A stretch of 64,000 bases of DNA, taken from the NCBI GenBank assembly GCA_001430745.1, contig KQ482032.1, forward strand, positions 559,103 to 623,102, given 5' to 3'. The stretch's first letter is position 1. Each line of letters opens with the position of its first letter. The position numbers were made by a program, and so were the translations under genes. This DNA comes from Auxenochlorella pyrenoidosa. Its lineage: Eukaryota > Chlorophyta > Trebouxiophyceae > Chlorellales > Chlorellaceae. The notes below the pieces were generated by a model. That model saw only the letters and a program-made list of their open reading frames with translations, searched no databases and had not been told where the DNA came from. Below are positions 11,356 through 21,873 of this stretch, in pieces.

Positions 11356-14300
11356 CTAAGTTTGGCTGGGAGACAGGTAATCAGAGGAAATGGCCTGGCG
11401 TCCATCCGTGGCAGGGCCGTCCCAGTCCAGTGAGAGAGCGGCTGTACCATTCCACTGAAAGTATTCGAGCCTGCAGCAGCCAGTTGGGCGCACGAGTTGC
11501 TGATGAACTGCACCGGGCCAAAGCTTGCCAGGCATGCATGCGTGCCCACCACCGGCAGGTCTGCTCTGCTGCGTCCCTCCCTCGCCTGAGCTTGTGCCAG
11601 CCGGCGCCCAGCGTGAGGAGTTTGTCGACCCACCTCACAACATGCTGCAGGGAGACGAGCGACAAACAGGGGACAGATGGGAGTGCAGCAGCTGCATGGC
11701 TGTCGGGACTTGGCTGTGGCAACCAGCCAAACTGCGCTCGTTAAGTTAAAAGATAAAGGGCGCCTCACCAGACCCCCATTGTCCAGCACCAGCTGCCCAT
11801 CAAGAAAGAGCCGGGAGCCATCGTCGGAGCCGAGCCAGATGTGATAGTCGCCACTGTGAGGCACGATCAGCGATCCGTTGAACTGCATGGGTGGTAATGC
11901 GCATGGACTTTGTGCGACGGGTTGGGCAGCCTGTGGAAGCAACGGCCTGACATGTGGCAAACAGGCGCTGCGGTGCTGCAGGCACAGCCAGCTGCCTCGT
12001 GGCACTTACCACAATAGCCGTGAAGTTGCCCCCCGCAACAGCGAACGCGGGCACCACTTCATTTGTCTCTTGCTTCAATCTTGGCAGTGGAAACTTGTGG
12101 GTCGTCAGGCCGCTGTACACAAACCGCCGAATGCCTCTGCAGGGCGGGGGGGTCGAGAGGGAGGAAAGTAAGTGAGGACTTGCCTCCCAGGTTGGGGAGT
12201 GGCAGCAGAGCACCTCTTGTCGTTCCCCACCCCCCTCAACTGCCATCAGACGGCTGCCTCTACCCTGCTGCTAAGCAGTCCTGCCTGAGGAATTGATGCA
12301 AGGGGTCCACTCGATTAGCCCCCACAAGGCCCCATCTGCGGCCACCCTGCATGCAACGATACCTGGTTGGAGTGGACCAGATCTGGCCGCTTGCATCCTC
12401 GCTGCGGTAAATGCCCCACGGCGAGTTTGGCGCCACAGCTGTGATGGCGCCGCCGTTTGCGGCCAGAGCGACTGCGCTCCATGGCTGCCCGCCGGCTGTG
12501 CGTGCTGCACCCTCGGAAATGCTTTCCGGCCGGAGGCGGAAGTTGCCCACGCTGGCGTCCACCACAAACGTGGCTGTCCAGATGCCGCCTGCGCCGCCGA
12601 GGCAGGTAGACAGGCGGGTCACAGACTGCTGTGTTTCTTGTGCACACAGCAAGCCGGCTCCCTGTCAGCATGTTCTCCCAGAGGCAGCACACTTCTTGCA
12701 ACAACCCGCCTCTCTAACCAGCTGCCCTGCGGCCCACCTCCGGCAACCGCAGCCGCCAGATTGACTGCAGCGCCAGAGGGTGCCGCTGCCACGCTGGCCC
12801 ACTCCCGCCGGCCCAGGTCCCCCCAGGGCCTGCACTCGCTCCACCCATTGCCAGGCGCAGTGTTGCTCCACACCAGGCCGCCCCGCTCCACCGCCACCTG
12901 CAGGCCGCCGGCAATGGCCACGCTCGACCAGGCGCGCCTGCCGGCGCAGGTCAGCTCCCTCCACGTCGCGCCGCCGTCGCTGCTGCCCCACAGCGGGCCC
13001 GGGCCGCCTGCTGCCGCCAAGATGCTCAGGCCGTCGGCGCTCAATGCTACGGAGACCTGCGGGGTATGCACCGGGAGCATGACAGCACCTTGGTGATGTC
13101 GAGCCGCACCTGCGGCGGCGCATATTTCGACCTTGGCGCAAGGCCAGGCTGGAGTTGTTGCACCCAATCTCTGGCGGGCCTGCCCGTTCTGCTGCTTGCC
13201 ACCAAGCCCTGTGACCAACAAACCACATCTGGGCTTATGCAACCCTCGACTTTTGTGAAACAGAGCAATGCGATGGCAACCCACCCAGCTGCGGCGCCCT
13301 GCAACAGGGTGCTCGATGGTGGAGGTGCTGGGACGCGTTGGGTCTGCCAGGAACAAGGTCACTGTCCAGAGGCTGCCGCCCTTTTCAGCAGCCACAAGCT
13401 TTGTGCCTGCAGCAGGCAGCAGTGGGGTTGGTGCATAAGAGGGCATGACGGTGGGCTCAAGCACTTTACCAAATCGTAAACATGCTTGCTGCCCGCCCAT
13501 TACTGCATTCAACACACACAGAGAGCACGGCTCGACAAAGCAAACCAAGCACTCTGCTAGGGCACAGATGTCGAGAGTCCCTTGCCTTGGGCAGAGCATG
13601 CGATGCTCGACCACTGGCGTTGGCCCAGAGCAGAAAACACGAACACATCTGCAAAGTTGTTTCCAGTGCTGTACACGTTGCCGCCTCGTGCAGCAGAGAA
13701 CAGCACGCTTCCGTCCCCTGCAAGCATGGACATTACTGGAGGAACTGTCACTGGTTTATATGCTTGCGAGCAGGATGCCTAACCCATGCCGCCCAGGGTG
13801 CAGCAGCCTGCTGAGTCGGCACGCATGCCAGCCTCCCGCGCACCCGACATGGCGACATCTGCCCAGGCGCGCTGCATGCTGCTGTGCGGGACCCAGGTGC
13901 GCCCCGAGTCGGCACTGCGCCACCACGCCCCCCCGCCGACCGCGGCAGACAGCCGGGTGCCGTCGGCGCTGGAGGCGAGCGCCACCCAGTTCCTGCACGC
14001 AGCGTTGTGCGGGGACCAGCGGCTCAGTGCAGACAGGGCAAGGCAGGCGAAACACTGGTGATGCCGGTGGCCAGCATGCCGGCTTGCCAGCCATCCTCAG
14101 CGGCGCACCTCTTGAAAAAGGGGCTGGAGGGCTCGAGCGTGGCAGTGGACCACAGCGGGCGGCCTCTGCCGTCATACAGCACGGCATTCTGGTTGATCTG
14201 CATCGCCAGGCGGTACGGCGGTACCCCCAGGCCCGCGGTGCGCGACTGCCAGAAGGGCGTGCGGCTGCCTGGCAGAACCTCATACCCCACCAGGTTGCCA

Positions 14301-17300
14301 TCTGCCTGGAGCACCAATGCGAGCGGCGCCTGGGGCCGCGCAATGCTCGTGTTGCTCTGCCACAGCACCACCGTTTCCTGCCTGCTCAGCACAATGTTGC
14401 GGTCGCTCCGCAGGCTAAAGGAGTACTGCCCATCCCAGGATGTCAGGCGCGTGATGCTCACATCCTGGTTGCTGCAGGGCAGGCGCAGGAGATTTCTGGC
14501 TCGGCCAGTGAGCAGACACCCAGGGGGAAATCAGGGCGAAGCAGAGGACAGCCATGTCCCGAGGCAAACAGGGGCTGCGAGGCAGGCGCGGTGGATGGCA
14601 CCACAGGGGCGGGCTCACCTGCATGTGCACACCCACTCCGGACCTGCGGCAGGCAGGGCGAGGGAGGTCCACGGCGTTGGGCATGAGCGCCAGGGCATGC
14701 AGGCGGCAGGCGACCCTCATGAGAGTAATCCACAATAGCAGCGCCCTGCTCTCAACCCGAGGTCCATGCCTGGGCGTGCCTGGGGGTGGCAGAGGACGCG
14801 GCGGGGGCCGGGGCGGCGGGCGCGGCGGCACGAGGGGCTGAGCCTTGCGGGTCGCCAGCGGGACCAGCGGGTAGCGGTAGGCGCCGCAGGGGCCCACGCC
14901 ATCAAAAGTGAGCTGCAGAAGCGCGTAGCCTCCAAGGTCGGCTGAGCCCCCTTGGCCCCAGGCGGAGCCCCTGCACGGCAGCGGGCAGCGCATGCCGTCA
15001 CGCATGCGCAAGCTGTGCCAACATACTCAGTTGGTGCCACCTAGGCACGCCTGCCTCCACAGCCTGTCTGCCACCCCACTTGCCAGCTGTTGCGGATGAT
15101 CCAGTAGGGCTTGAGCCCAGAGCTGTAACCGACAATGACCTGTAGCAGGGGGTGCGTGGCTTGGCTGAAGCTGACTGTCTGAGTAGGAAGCGTGCAAAGC
15201 GCTCTGGCCGCAGGGCTGCTTGTCAGCAGGCGCGCACCACTGCGTGATTGAAAGTCGTCGTGCCGGTGGCAGCCTTGCAGGCGCTAGCAGGATAAATGCC
15301 TGCAAGCAGGGGTGCTGGCGGACAGGTGAGTCCTCAGCAATTCCAGACCAAGCAAGGAAGGCAATCCTGGCAGGCAGCCCCAGGGCTCAGCCCTCTGCCT
15401 ACCCCCTTGGTAGAACGCAAAACTCTGGTCAATCTGCACGAGAATTTTGGCAGCGGGAAAAAATCTGGTCAGAAATCCGAAGGTGTGTGCGCCTGCGCCA
15501 GCCACAGCAGCACTGGGAATGCTGGGAGCGGCTGTAGCGCCTGGCCCTCTCGGTGGTGGCAGCACCATCCCAGCACATGCCACACCACCTGGACATAAGT
15601 CACAACCGGGCCTTCGCAGTACACAGCCCGCTTGATCTCCGCTGCAGAGCTGCCCACTCGGCGCCAGCCGGGACGGGAGGCCAGCGAGACGCCACCAACA
15701 GTGCGGGTTGCCTTGCTCTTGCAGCCTCTGCCAGGAGCACGAGCGTACGCCTGCTCATCTGCTGCAAAGCTTCGGCTGACATAGTCGAGCGCCTCCTCTG
15801 CAATTCAGGCAGAAAGGGGGGGTGCTGGTGGTGGTGAGATGGAGAGGGAAAGCACTGCCTGGTGCGAAGGTCACCAAGATTGGAAGTGGTGGTGGTGATG
15901 GGCTGTGGCTTGACATGCAACACGGGGCAGTGAGCGACAGCTGCCATGCAGCACGGGGATGGCACCATTGGGAGAGTGCATGCGCTGCTTATCACTCACC
16001 GACCAACCCTCCCTGGCAGCCGCGCGAGCGGTACCCATTGCCAGCATTCACGCAGTCCAGCAGCTGCTCCTCGCTCAGGTTGGGGCCCACATTCACGCCG
16101 TCGATCATGGCCCTGCTCTCCAGCGCAGCAGCGGCGGCCTGAGAAGCACCAGAGGGGTGCAGGGTGGCCACGTGAAAATGCGGAATGGAGGACGAGATGC
16201 AAATGCATGCTGCAGAGCCTGGTAGCGAGCTACTAAAACGCCAAGCTGCCTGGTTGCCAGCCAACGCAAGCAGCTGGCCAACGCAAGCAGCCAGCGTTGT
16301 CTTCCCTACAGACGGCATGTGTCTCCGGGGCAGAGAGCACGGACAAGCATGCATGTGGCCGCTGGGCATCCGTGCCCTGGCTGATAAGCTGATCCCTGCG
16401 CATGTCCCACTGTATTGGCGCTGAATCATCTGCATGCATGCGTCTCAGCCTCACCTGCGCCCAGCAGGACCCGCCTGCATGAGCAAACAAAGCAGGCGTT
16501 CAGGTTCCGATGGAATGCAAGCCTGCAGAAGAGGAGTGAGGAGGGGCTAGTGCAGGCGGGCGCAAGGCAGCTGCAGCCCTGCAGGGCGGGCAGGAAAGGG
16601 ACTCACATCTGCCTTGCGATGGTCGGATCAACGGAACCCTGCTGCCAATGTTGGATGAGCGCCAGTCCCAGTCAGCCGGGATGACGGTGCCTGCTTTGCA
16701 CCTGCCTGAAGTAGGGGCCGGCCTGCTGAGCGCCTTGGCGCTGCCGCCTGACAGCACGCCCGGGTTGATGCCGCGCATCAGGTAGGTGTCAGACAGCTGG
16801 GTGAAGCTCATCACGCTGCGCACACAGAAATCGAGCCCAGGCATGGAAAGCGAGTGAACAGTGTGCAAGGCTGCCCGGGCCAATGCGCACTGCTGCCGCC
16901 GCCCAAACGTCGACGCAACCGTGCAACCTTGACGCACTGCGCTGCCTGTCTATGGCTCACCTGAAGTCGTCGACAGCCAGGCTCTGCCAGTATGTGATGT
17001 CTGGCCTCTTGTTCCAGGCTATCGTCTTGTTCAGGTTGCCCTCCCACTGTGCAAAGTAGCGTCGCTCGTCATACCGCCCCGAGTAGGTGCGGTGCCACCA
17101 CGAGCGCTTGGCTGCTGCGCTCTGTAGGGACACAGGGGGTTGCAGAGGCAGGTGCTGGGCTTCTGCGGCAAGCCAACTGGTGGCAGGCTGAGCAGGGGAC
17201 AGCAACACGATGGCACCGATGGCATCAAAAGCAGCCAGCTGCAGATGCAACGGCTGGCCTCCATGACCATGCTGTGACGGGTCATGACGCAGTAAGTATC

Positions 17301-17487
17301 AGGACGGTGCGCTCGGCAGCAAGTGGCAGCCTACCCATCCAGCTAGCGCTTGTGCAGCGGCGCGAGCAGCCTGCACGTTGGCGTAGCCTGCCAGCTGCGC
17401 CGGAGGGTCGTCACTGGCGGCCATGGTACATGCGGCTAGCATCACTAGCGGTGCAACCATCAAGAGCAGCAGGGCACGCAATGCCAT
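11356..17487 (-). CDS. Secreted papain-family (C1A) cysteine protease fused to B-lectin, Asp-box repeats and PA14 domain
   Basis: The start is ATG 17487 (GGC ATG GCA context; an in-frame ATG at 17517 is possible). A signal peptide (MALRALLLLMVAPLVML) is followed by a propeptide-like exon (RRYFAQWEGNLNKTIAWNK) and a C1A peptidase. The peptidase has QGRCGSCWAQ with the nucleophile, NLSEEQLLDC and CQGG, FNHAV with the catalytic His (near 15244), and PYWIIRNSWGSAWGQGG with the Asn. After a Pro-rich linker comes a bulb-type lectin (14.0-14.5 kb; LVLQADGNLVGYEV), then propeller-like repeats with Asp boxes (SADSGRTW, SSDGGATW), then PA14 (GSLIVPHSGDYHIWLGSDDG, FLDGQLVLDNGG, GAGWHKLR joined to LEYFQWNGTAALSLDW). 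The stop is at 11356-11358. The peptidase, lectin, first Asp-box and terminal PA14 joins are in phase, so I read one gene; some exons at 12-13.7 kb are uncertain. A secreted, glycan-directed protease is the inference. Confidence 0.75.
16455..16474 (-). other. 20-base microexon carrying the catalytic cysteine of the C1A protease
   Basis: The preceding exon ends AGA T before GTGAGT, with its 3' edge at 16607. The microexon lies between GCAG and GTGAGG. Joining them gives C-G-S-C-W-A-Q, the hallmark papain motif, and leaves phase 0 for the next exon (AAAALESRAMIDG). Without this exon the frame breaks and the nucleophile is lost. Confidence 0.8.
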
Positions 17488-18488
17488 GCCACCCGTCCGC
17501 CGTCGGCACCCCGACATCTGCGGTGGGGTAGTGAGGCAAAGATACTGTCAGGAGAACGCCATGCAATGCACACCAACAGGCTCGCGACCAGCACCGGCGC
17601 AGGGGCGGCTGCTGAACGTGACAATCGCGGCAGCGGCTGCCGCTGCTCCCTGGATACAGACTGGCGTATGTACCGGTATCTCGAAATTTGTTCGAACGCA
17701 CAGATGTGCCCAAGTGGTTTGCACGAACGGAAGAGCCCCTCTTGACCAGGCTCAGTTGTCGGCCACACAAGCCTGACCCCTTTCAAGGCGCGGTCGGCTC
17801 CCAAATACACGCTTCAAACAACCCCCACGAAAAGTAGAAGCGCGGCAGGCAACGCGGGGACCGGGCCTGGCCATGGGCACAGCCCCTGCTGCCCACCAAG
17901 CGTTGCTGCAGGGTTGATGAGCAGGAAGGTGATTGTCGCACAAGATTCAGACGGTTGAAACACCGTAAAGCGCTTGATGGATCAGCAGAGATCGCTAGTA
18001 CCTACTGCCGCCAGCGCAGCTGGCCTGGCTGCGCAGGCCTGCAGCCTGCAAGCAGGATTGCGATTGTTTGAGATGCGATGGAACAGTCTTGGCAATCGTT
18101 AGTGACTGAATCCAAACATCTGAACCGGCAGGCAGCCAGGCAGGCACGCATGTAGGCATGTGGGCAGGCGCGGCTGGCAGGCGGGTATTTCGGCAGTTGC
18201 AGGCGGACTGGTGCCAGGCAAGCTTGCAGGCAGTGGCAGTGCTAGTCGGCGACTCAACATCCTTGTTAAGCCTGGGTATCCGTGGCAGAAACACCACTGT
18301 GCTCTCGTCCAGCTAATGTTGGAGCATCAGGTCGTTAGGCAGGAAGGCAGGTGAGGCAGGCGCAGACAGGTGGCGCCAGTGCAATGGTCGCAGCAGTGAG
18401 GTAAACTACACGAGTGCTGGCTCCTGTATCGATCACAGCATCGTTTACAACCTCTAATATTTTCTGCAGCAGCGGCAAGCAAAAGAAC
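17488..18488. promoter_or_regulatory. Divergent upstream region, protease chimera / MATE gene
   Basis: Roughly 1 kb without a supported gene lies between two divergent genes. At 18124-18235 it contains many copies of GGCAGGC-like units in loose tandem, a common simple-sequence pattern in this DNA. Upstream non-coding exons of the MATE gene may lie here, but I cannot place any. Confidence 0.4.
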
Positions 18489-21182
18489 ATGGGGTCTGCT
18501 CACCTCCAGCTGCAGCAGGCGCCAGTCGCAGCTTTTACCCATCACTCACAGGTGGTGCAGTGTTGCCTGCATCGGCGGCAAGGCCACGCGCCGGCTCTCA
18601 GACTCCGCCCTGCAGTGCGGCAGCCGCAAGTCCCGCCTGGTCGGTCCTGCGCATCACACTCTGGACGCTCTGATCCAGAATGCGGCGATCAAATCGCAGC
18701 AGAAACGCCAGCTGCGGCAGCATGGAGGCTTTCGCCAGCCGCCGCTCCTGCTGCCACCGACACTGCGCAGCCTGCAGCCGTCAGCAGCAGGCACGGGCGG
18801 TTGCAGGAGATCTTGGCCTTCTGCCTGCCTGTGGTGCTGGTGCCACTCGCAGATCCGGTGAGCACAGCGTGCGCCGGGCAGCCTCCCTCGGGAGTGGGAG
18901 CTGTCTGGGCTGCTTGCTTGCACCGCCGTGTCCCACTGCCCACCCACTGCTGCCTCCTCTTGACCATCGCTGTGGCAGGCCCCCCCGCACAGCTCCGTAC
19001 CCCAACACCTCGCCAAACTGGTACCCACTCCTTTCCCCCCTGCCCCCAGATCATGAGCCTCATCGACACCATCTGCCTGGGGCGCATGGCTGACGCCCTG
19101 CAGCTGGCCGCGCTGGGCCCCGCCTCCCTGCTGCTCACCTTCTCCAACTACATCCTCATGAGCCTGTCGGTGGGCACCGTCTCGCTGGTGGCGGAGCGCC
19201 TGCAGCGCAACGACGCGCGCGCCGCCGCCACCGCGCTCTCCTCCTCCCTGGCGCTCGCCGCCGCCGGCGGCGCCCTCATGGGTGGCACGTACCTGGCCCT
19301 GGGCCCCCAGCTGCTGGCGCTGACGGGCGCCGACCCCGCTGTGCTGGGCCACGCCGCGGCCTACCTGCGGATCCGGGCGCTGGCGCTGCCGGCGGTGGTG
19401 CTGGTGCAGGTGGGCGGCGGCTGGGGCTGCCCACGGGCGGCTGCCCTCCCCCCGGGCAGGCCTGCCGTGAGCGGACAGGCAGCGGCCACGGCATTGTGCT
19501 GTGGGCAGTCGCCAACACCTTGTCCAGTGCATGCAGCGGCAGCGGCTCACTCGCCCGCACCACTGTCCCCCCCCCCCCCAGGTGGCGCAAGCCGGCCTGC
19601 TGGCCCAGCGCGACTCGCTGTCCCCCTTCCGTGTGGTGCTGGCCACCTCGGCGGTCAGCCTGGCCGGCGACCTGCTCTTCATTGGGGCCCTGGGCTGGGG
19701 CGTGGCGGGCGCGGCGTGGACCACCGTGGCGGCGCAGGCAGGCTGCGGGGCGGGCAGGGTGCTCGGCTGTGTGTGGTGGCTGCAGCTGGGTGCAGCGTGG
19801 CCCACCTCTTCTGCTCTGCCAGGCCTGCTGCGGCGCTGGGGCGTGATGTGAGCCCAACCCCAGCTGCGTGTGCCCCCCTCACTGGCTGCAGTACCTGAGC
19901 GCTGTGCTACTGCTGCGCGCGCTGCGGCGCAGCCGCGTGCCGCCGCGCCTGCACCTGCCCACCGGCAACGAGCTGCGCTCGCTGAGCGGGACGTTTGGCA
20001 TCCTCACCGTGTTTTATGCGGCCAAGAACTTCTCGTATCTGCTGCTGCAGGCAAGCCATGAGGCTGGGCCAGGGGTGGGAGGGCGGGGCACCAGGTGCCT
20101 GCTGCAGCGGTGGCCAGCCTGCCCTGCGCTCAGCCGTGCAAGAGGGTTGTCGGCCTGCAGTAATTTTTTCCATTCACCCATGCGCCTACCTGCCACCGCT
20201 TGATGCCTGTGCAGAGCACCGCGGCGCGCCTCACGGCCCTGCTCCTGGCCGCCCACCAGCCCATCTGGTCACTCTGGTGCCTCGTGTCTTTCACAAACAC
20301 GCCCCTGGAGTCGGCTGCCCTGGCCTTCCTGCCGGCGGCCACCAGCACGGCCGACCGCCAGGAGACGGCGCGCGTGCTGCTGCTGCTGGGCGCCGCCAGC
20401 GGCGTGGTGGGCAGCTGCGTTGCTGTGGGCCTCCCGGCGGCGGCGCCGCAGCTGTTTGCCTCCAACACGGCGCTCTGGGGGCCCATGCAGTCGGTGGGGC
20501 CTCAGGGCGTGCTGGCCATGCTGTGCTGCGGCCTGGACGTGGCCGCCACCGGCATCCTGCTGGGCATGAAGGACACCGCCTTTGTGGTGAGGGGGCCCCG
20601 CCCAGCGATAAAGGGCTGGGCGGCATGCTTGTCGCGTGTTTAGTGCTGTGTCACCTGCGGCCTCGTCCAGTGCTGCCTGCTGCACTGCGCTGCGGCATCG
20701 ACAGCCGCCGCCTTCCAGGCCAGGCTTGTGTGTGGCCAGGTTTGTGTAAGGCCCCCGCCAACCCCTGGCCCCCTGCAGGCTCGTGCCATGATAGCCTGCC
20801 TGGCCGCCCTGGCGGGCTTCCTGTGGTGGGCGCGCCAGGCGGTCCCCGGCCTGCCCGCGGTTTGGTGGGGCCTCGCCGTCTTCTTCGCCCTGCGGTGAGC
20901 TCCCGCCAGGGGTGCTTGTTGACATGCTGGGGGCAGGTCCGGTTGCACAGCGCAGGATGATGCTTGCCCAGGCCGCATAGGTAGGCTGTGCCAGCCTGCC
21001 ATCAAGTACCAGTTAAGTACCGTCGATGTGCTCAGTGCTCTAATCCCGCCTGGAGGCTTGCCTTTTGCAGGGCGGCCCAGAGCGTGCCGCGGGCCGTGCA
21101 GCAGCTGGGCCTCCTGGGTGGCACCAGCGCCAGCGATGAGGCGGCGGCGGCAGCAGCAGCCAAGGGAGCAATGCCGGCCTGA
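18489..21182 (+). CDS. MATE family efflux transporter, plastid EDS5/DTX46-47-like type
   Basis: From about 18807 the exon chain is clear: EILAFCLPVVLVPLADP, IMSLIDTICLGRMADALQL followed by AALGPASLLLTFSN, VAQAGLLAQRDSLSPFRVVL, YLSAVLLLRALRR, STAARLTALLLAAHQPIWSL, ARAMIACLAALAGFLWW and an Ala-rich tail, stopping at 21180-21182. Pairs of MatE repeats with about a dozen hydrophobic segments indicate a Na+ or H+ driven organic-solute antiporter. The LMSLIDT-like and AALGP motifs place it near plant EDS5 and EDS5H, plastid-envelope carriers; substrate and location here are inferred. The 5' end is uncertain: 18489 is the first in-frame ATG upstream, but TTGCAG at 18801-18806 is also a good acceptor, so an upstream exon may supply the transit peptide. 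Two introns start with GC (19738-19739 and 20051-20052). Confidence 0.75.
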
Positions 21183-21873
21183 GCATGCCCGTCAGTACTT
21201 CCACTCAACCGCATGGCTGCAACTCTTCTTTCCTGTCTGTACATTGCTCATCTGCATCTCCATCCTTGGCCATGCCTTGTGCGGGCCGGCCCGGTCCCCT
21301 GTACCATGCATCCCCCAGCCTGTGACATTCTAGCACTGCACCGCTTCCCCCTGTACCATCTCCTTTTCTCTGGCGCCTTCCGTGCTTGCCACCCTCTGCA
21401 AGGCCATGACAAGATCCCCAGCCCGGCAGCGCAGGCGAAGGCTGTGGCAGGGCAGTCACAGCTGTTGGTAGCCGCCAACCAGTGTGCGAACCAACACGAG
21501 CGCTGCCGAGGCCGCCACGGCTCAGGCCTTGCGCTCTGCATCCTCCTTCTCTTTTCTGAGGAGGGAGACCAGCATTTGCTGGCGGCCTAACACCCAGTGG
21601 GGGTGATCACCTCTCCCCTGGCCGGCAGGGTCGAGGGGACGGGGAGGGAGCGGGACACCCCAACAGCAAGTGTATCTAGGGCTGCAGGGACTTGCCCATT
21701 ACTGTAACAGAGCACTTTACAAGTGAAAATGATGAAAATAGGTGAAAGAGACAGGGGACTGAAAGAAAAGGGGCCAGCATGCCAGCCTGTCCAGTGTGGT
21801 CAGCTGGGAGCCGGCAAGCGCCCGTTTGGGCGCACAGCTGGCATCTTGCGCCTGTGATCGCAACTGTGGCACC
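21183..21873. other. MATE 3' UTR and upstream region of the secreted-protein gene
   Basis: A 691-base gene-free interval between two genes in the same direction. Its composition is mixed and lower in GC, as expected for UTR. Besides the TGTAA element I see nothing coding or repetitive. Confidence 0.55.
21703..21707 (+). terminator. TGTAA polyadenylation signal, probably of the MATE gene
   Basis: TGTAA is the usual chlorophyte 3' processing signal. This copy lies about 520 bases after the MATE stop and before the next start at 21874. Assignment is by position only. Confidence 0.35.

Noticed and set aside
18414..18488. MATE start at 18414
   Set aside because: That frame opens with GTG, not ATG. 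The first in-frame ATG is 18489, and even this is uncertain.
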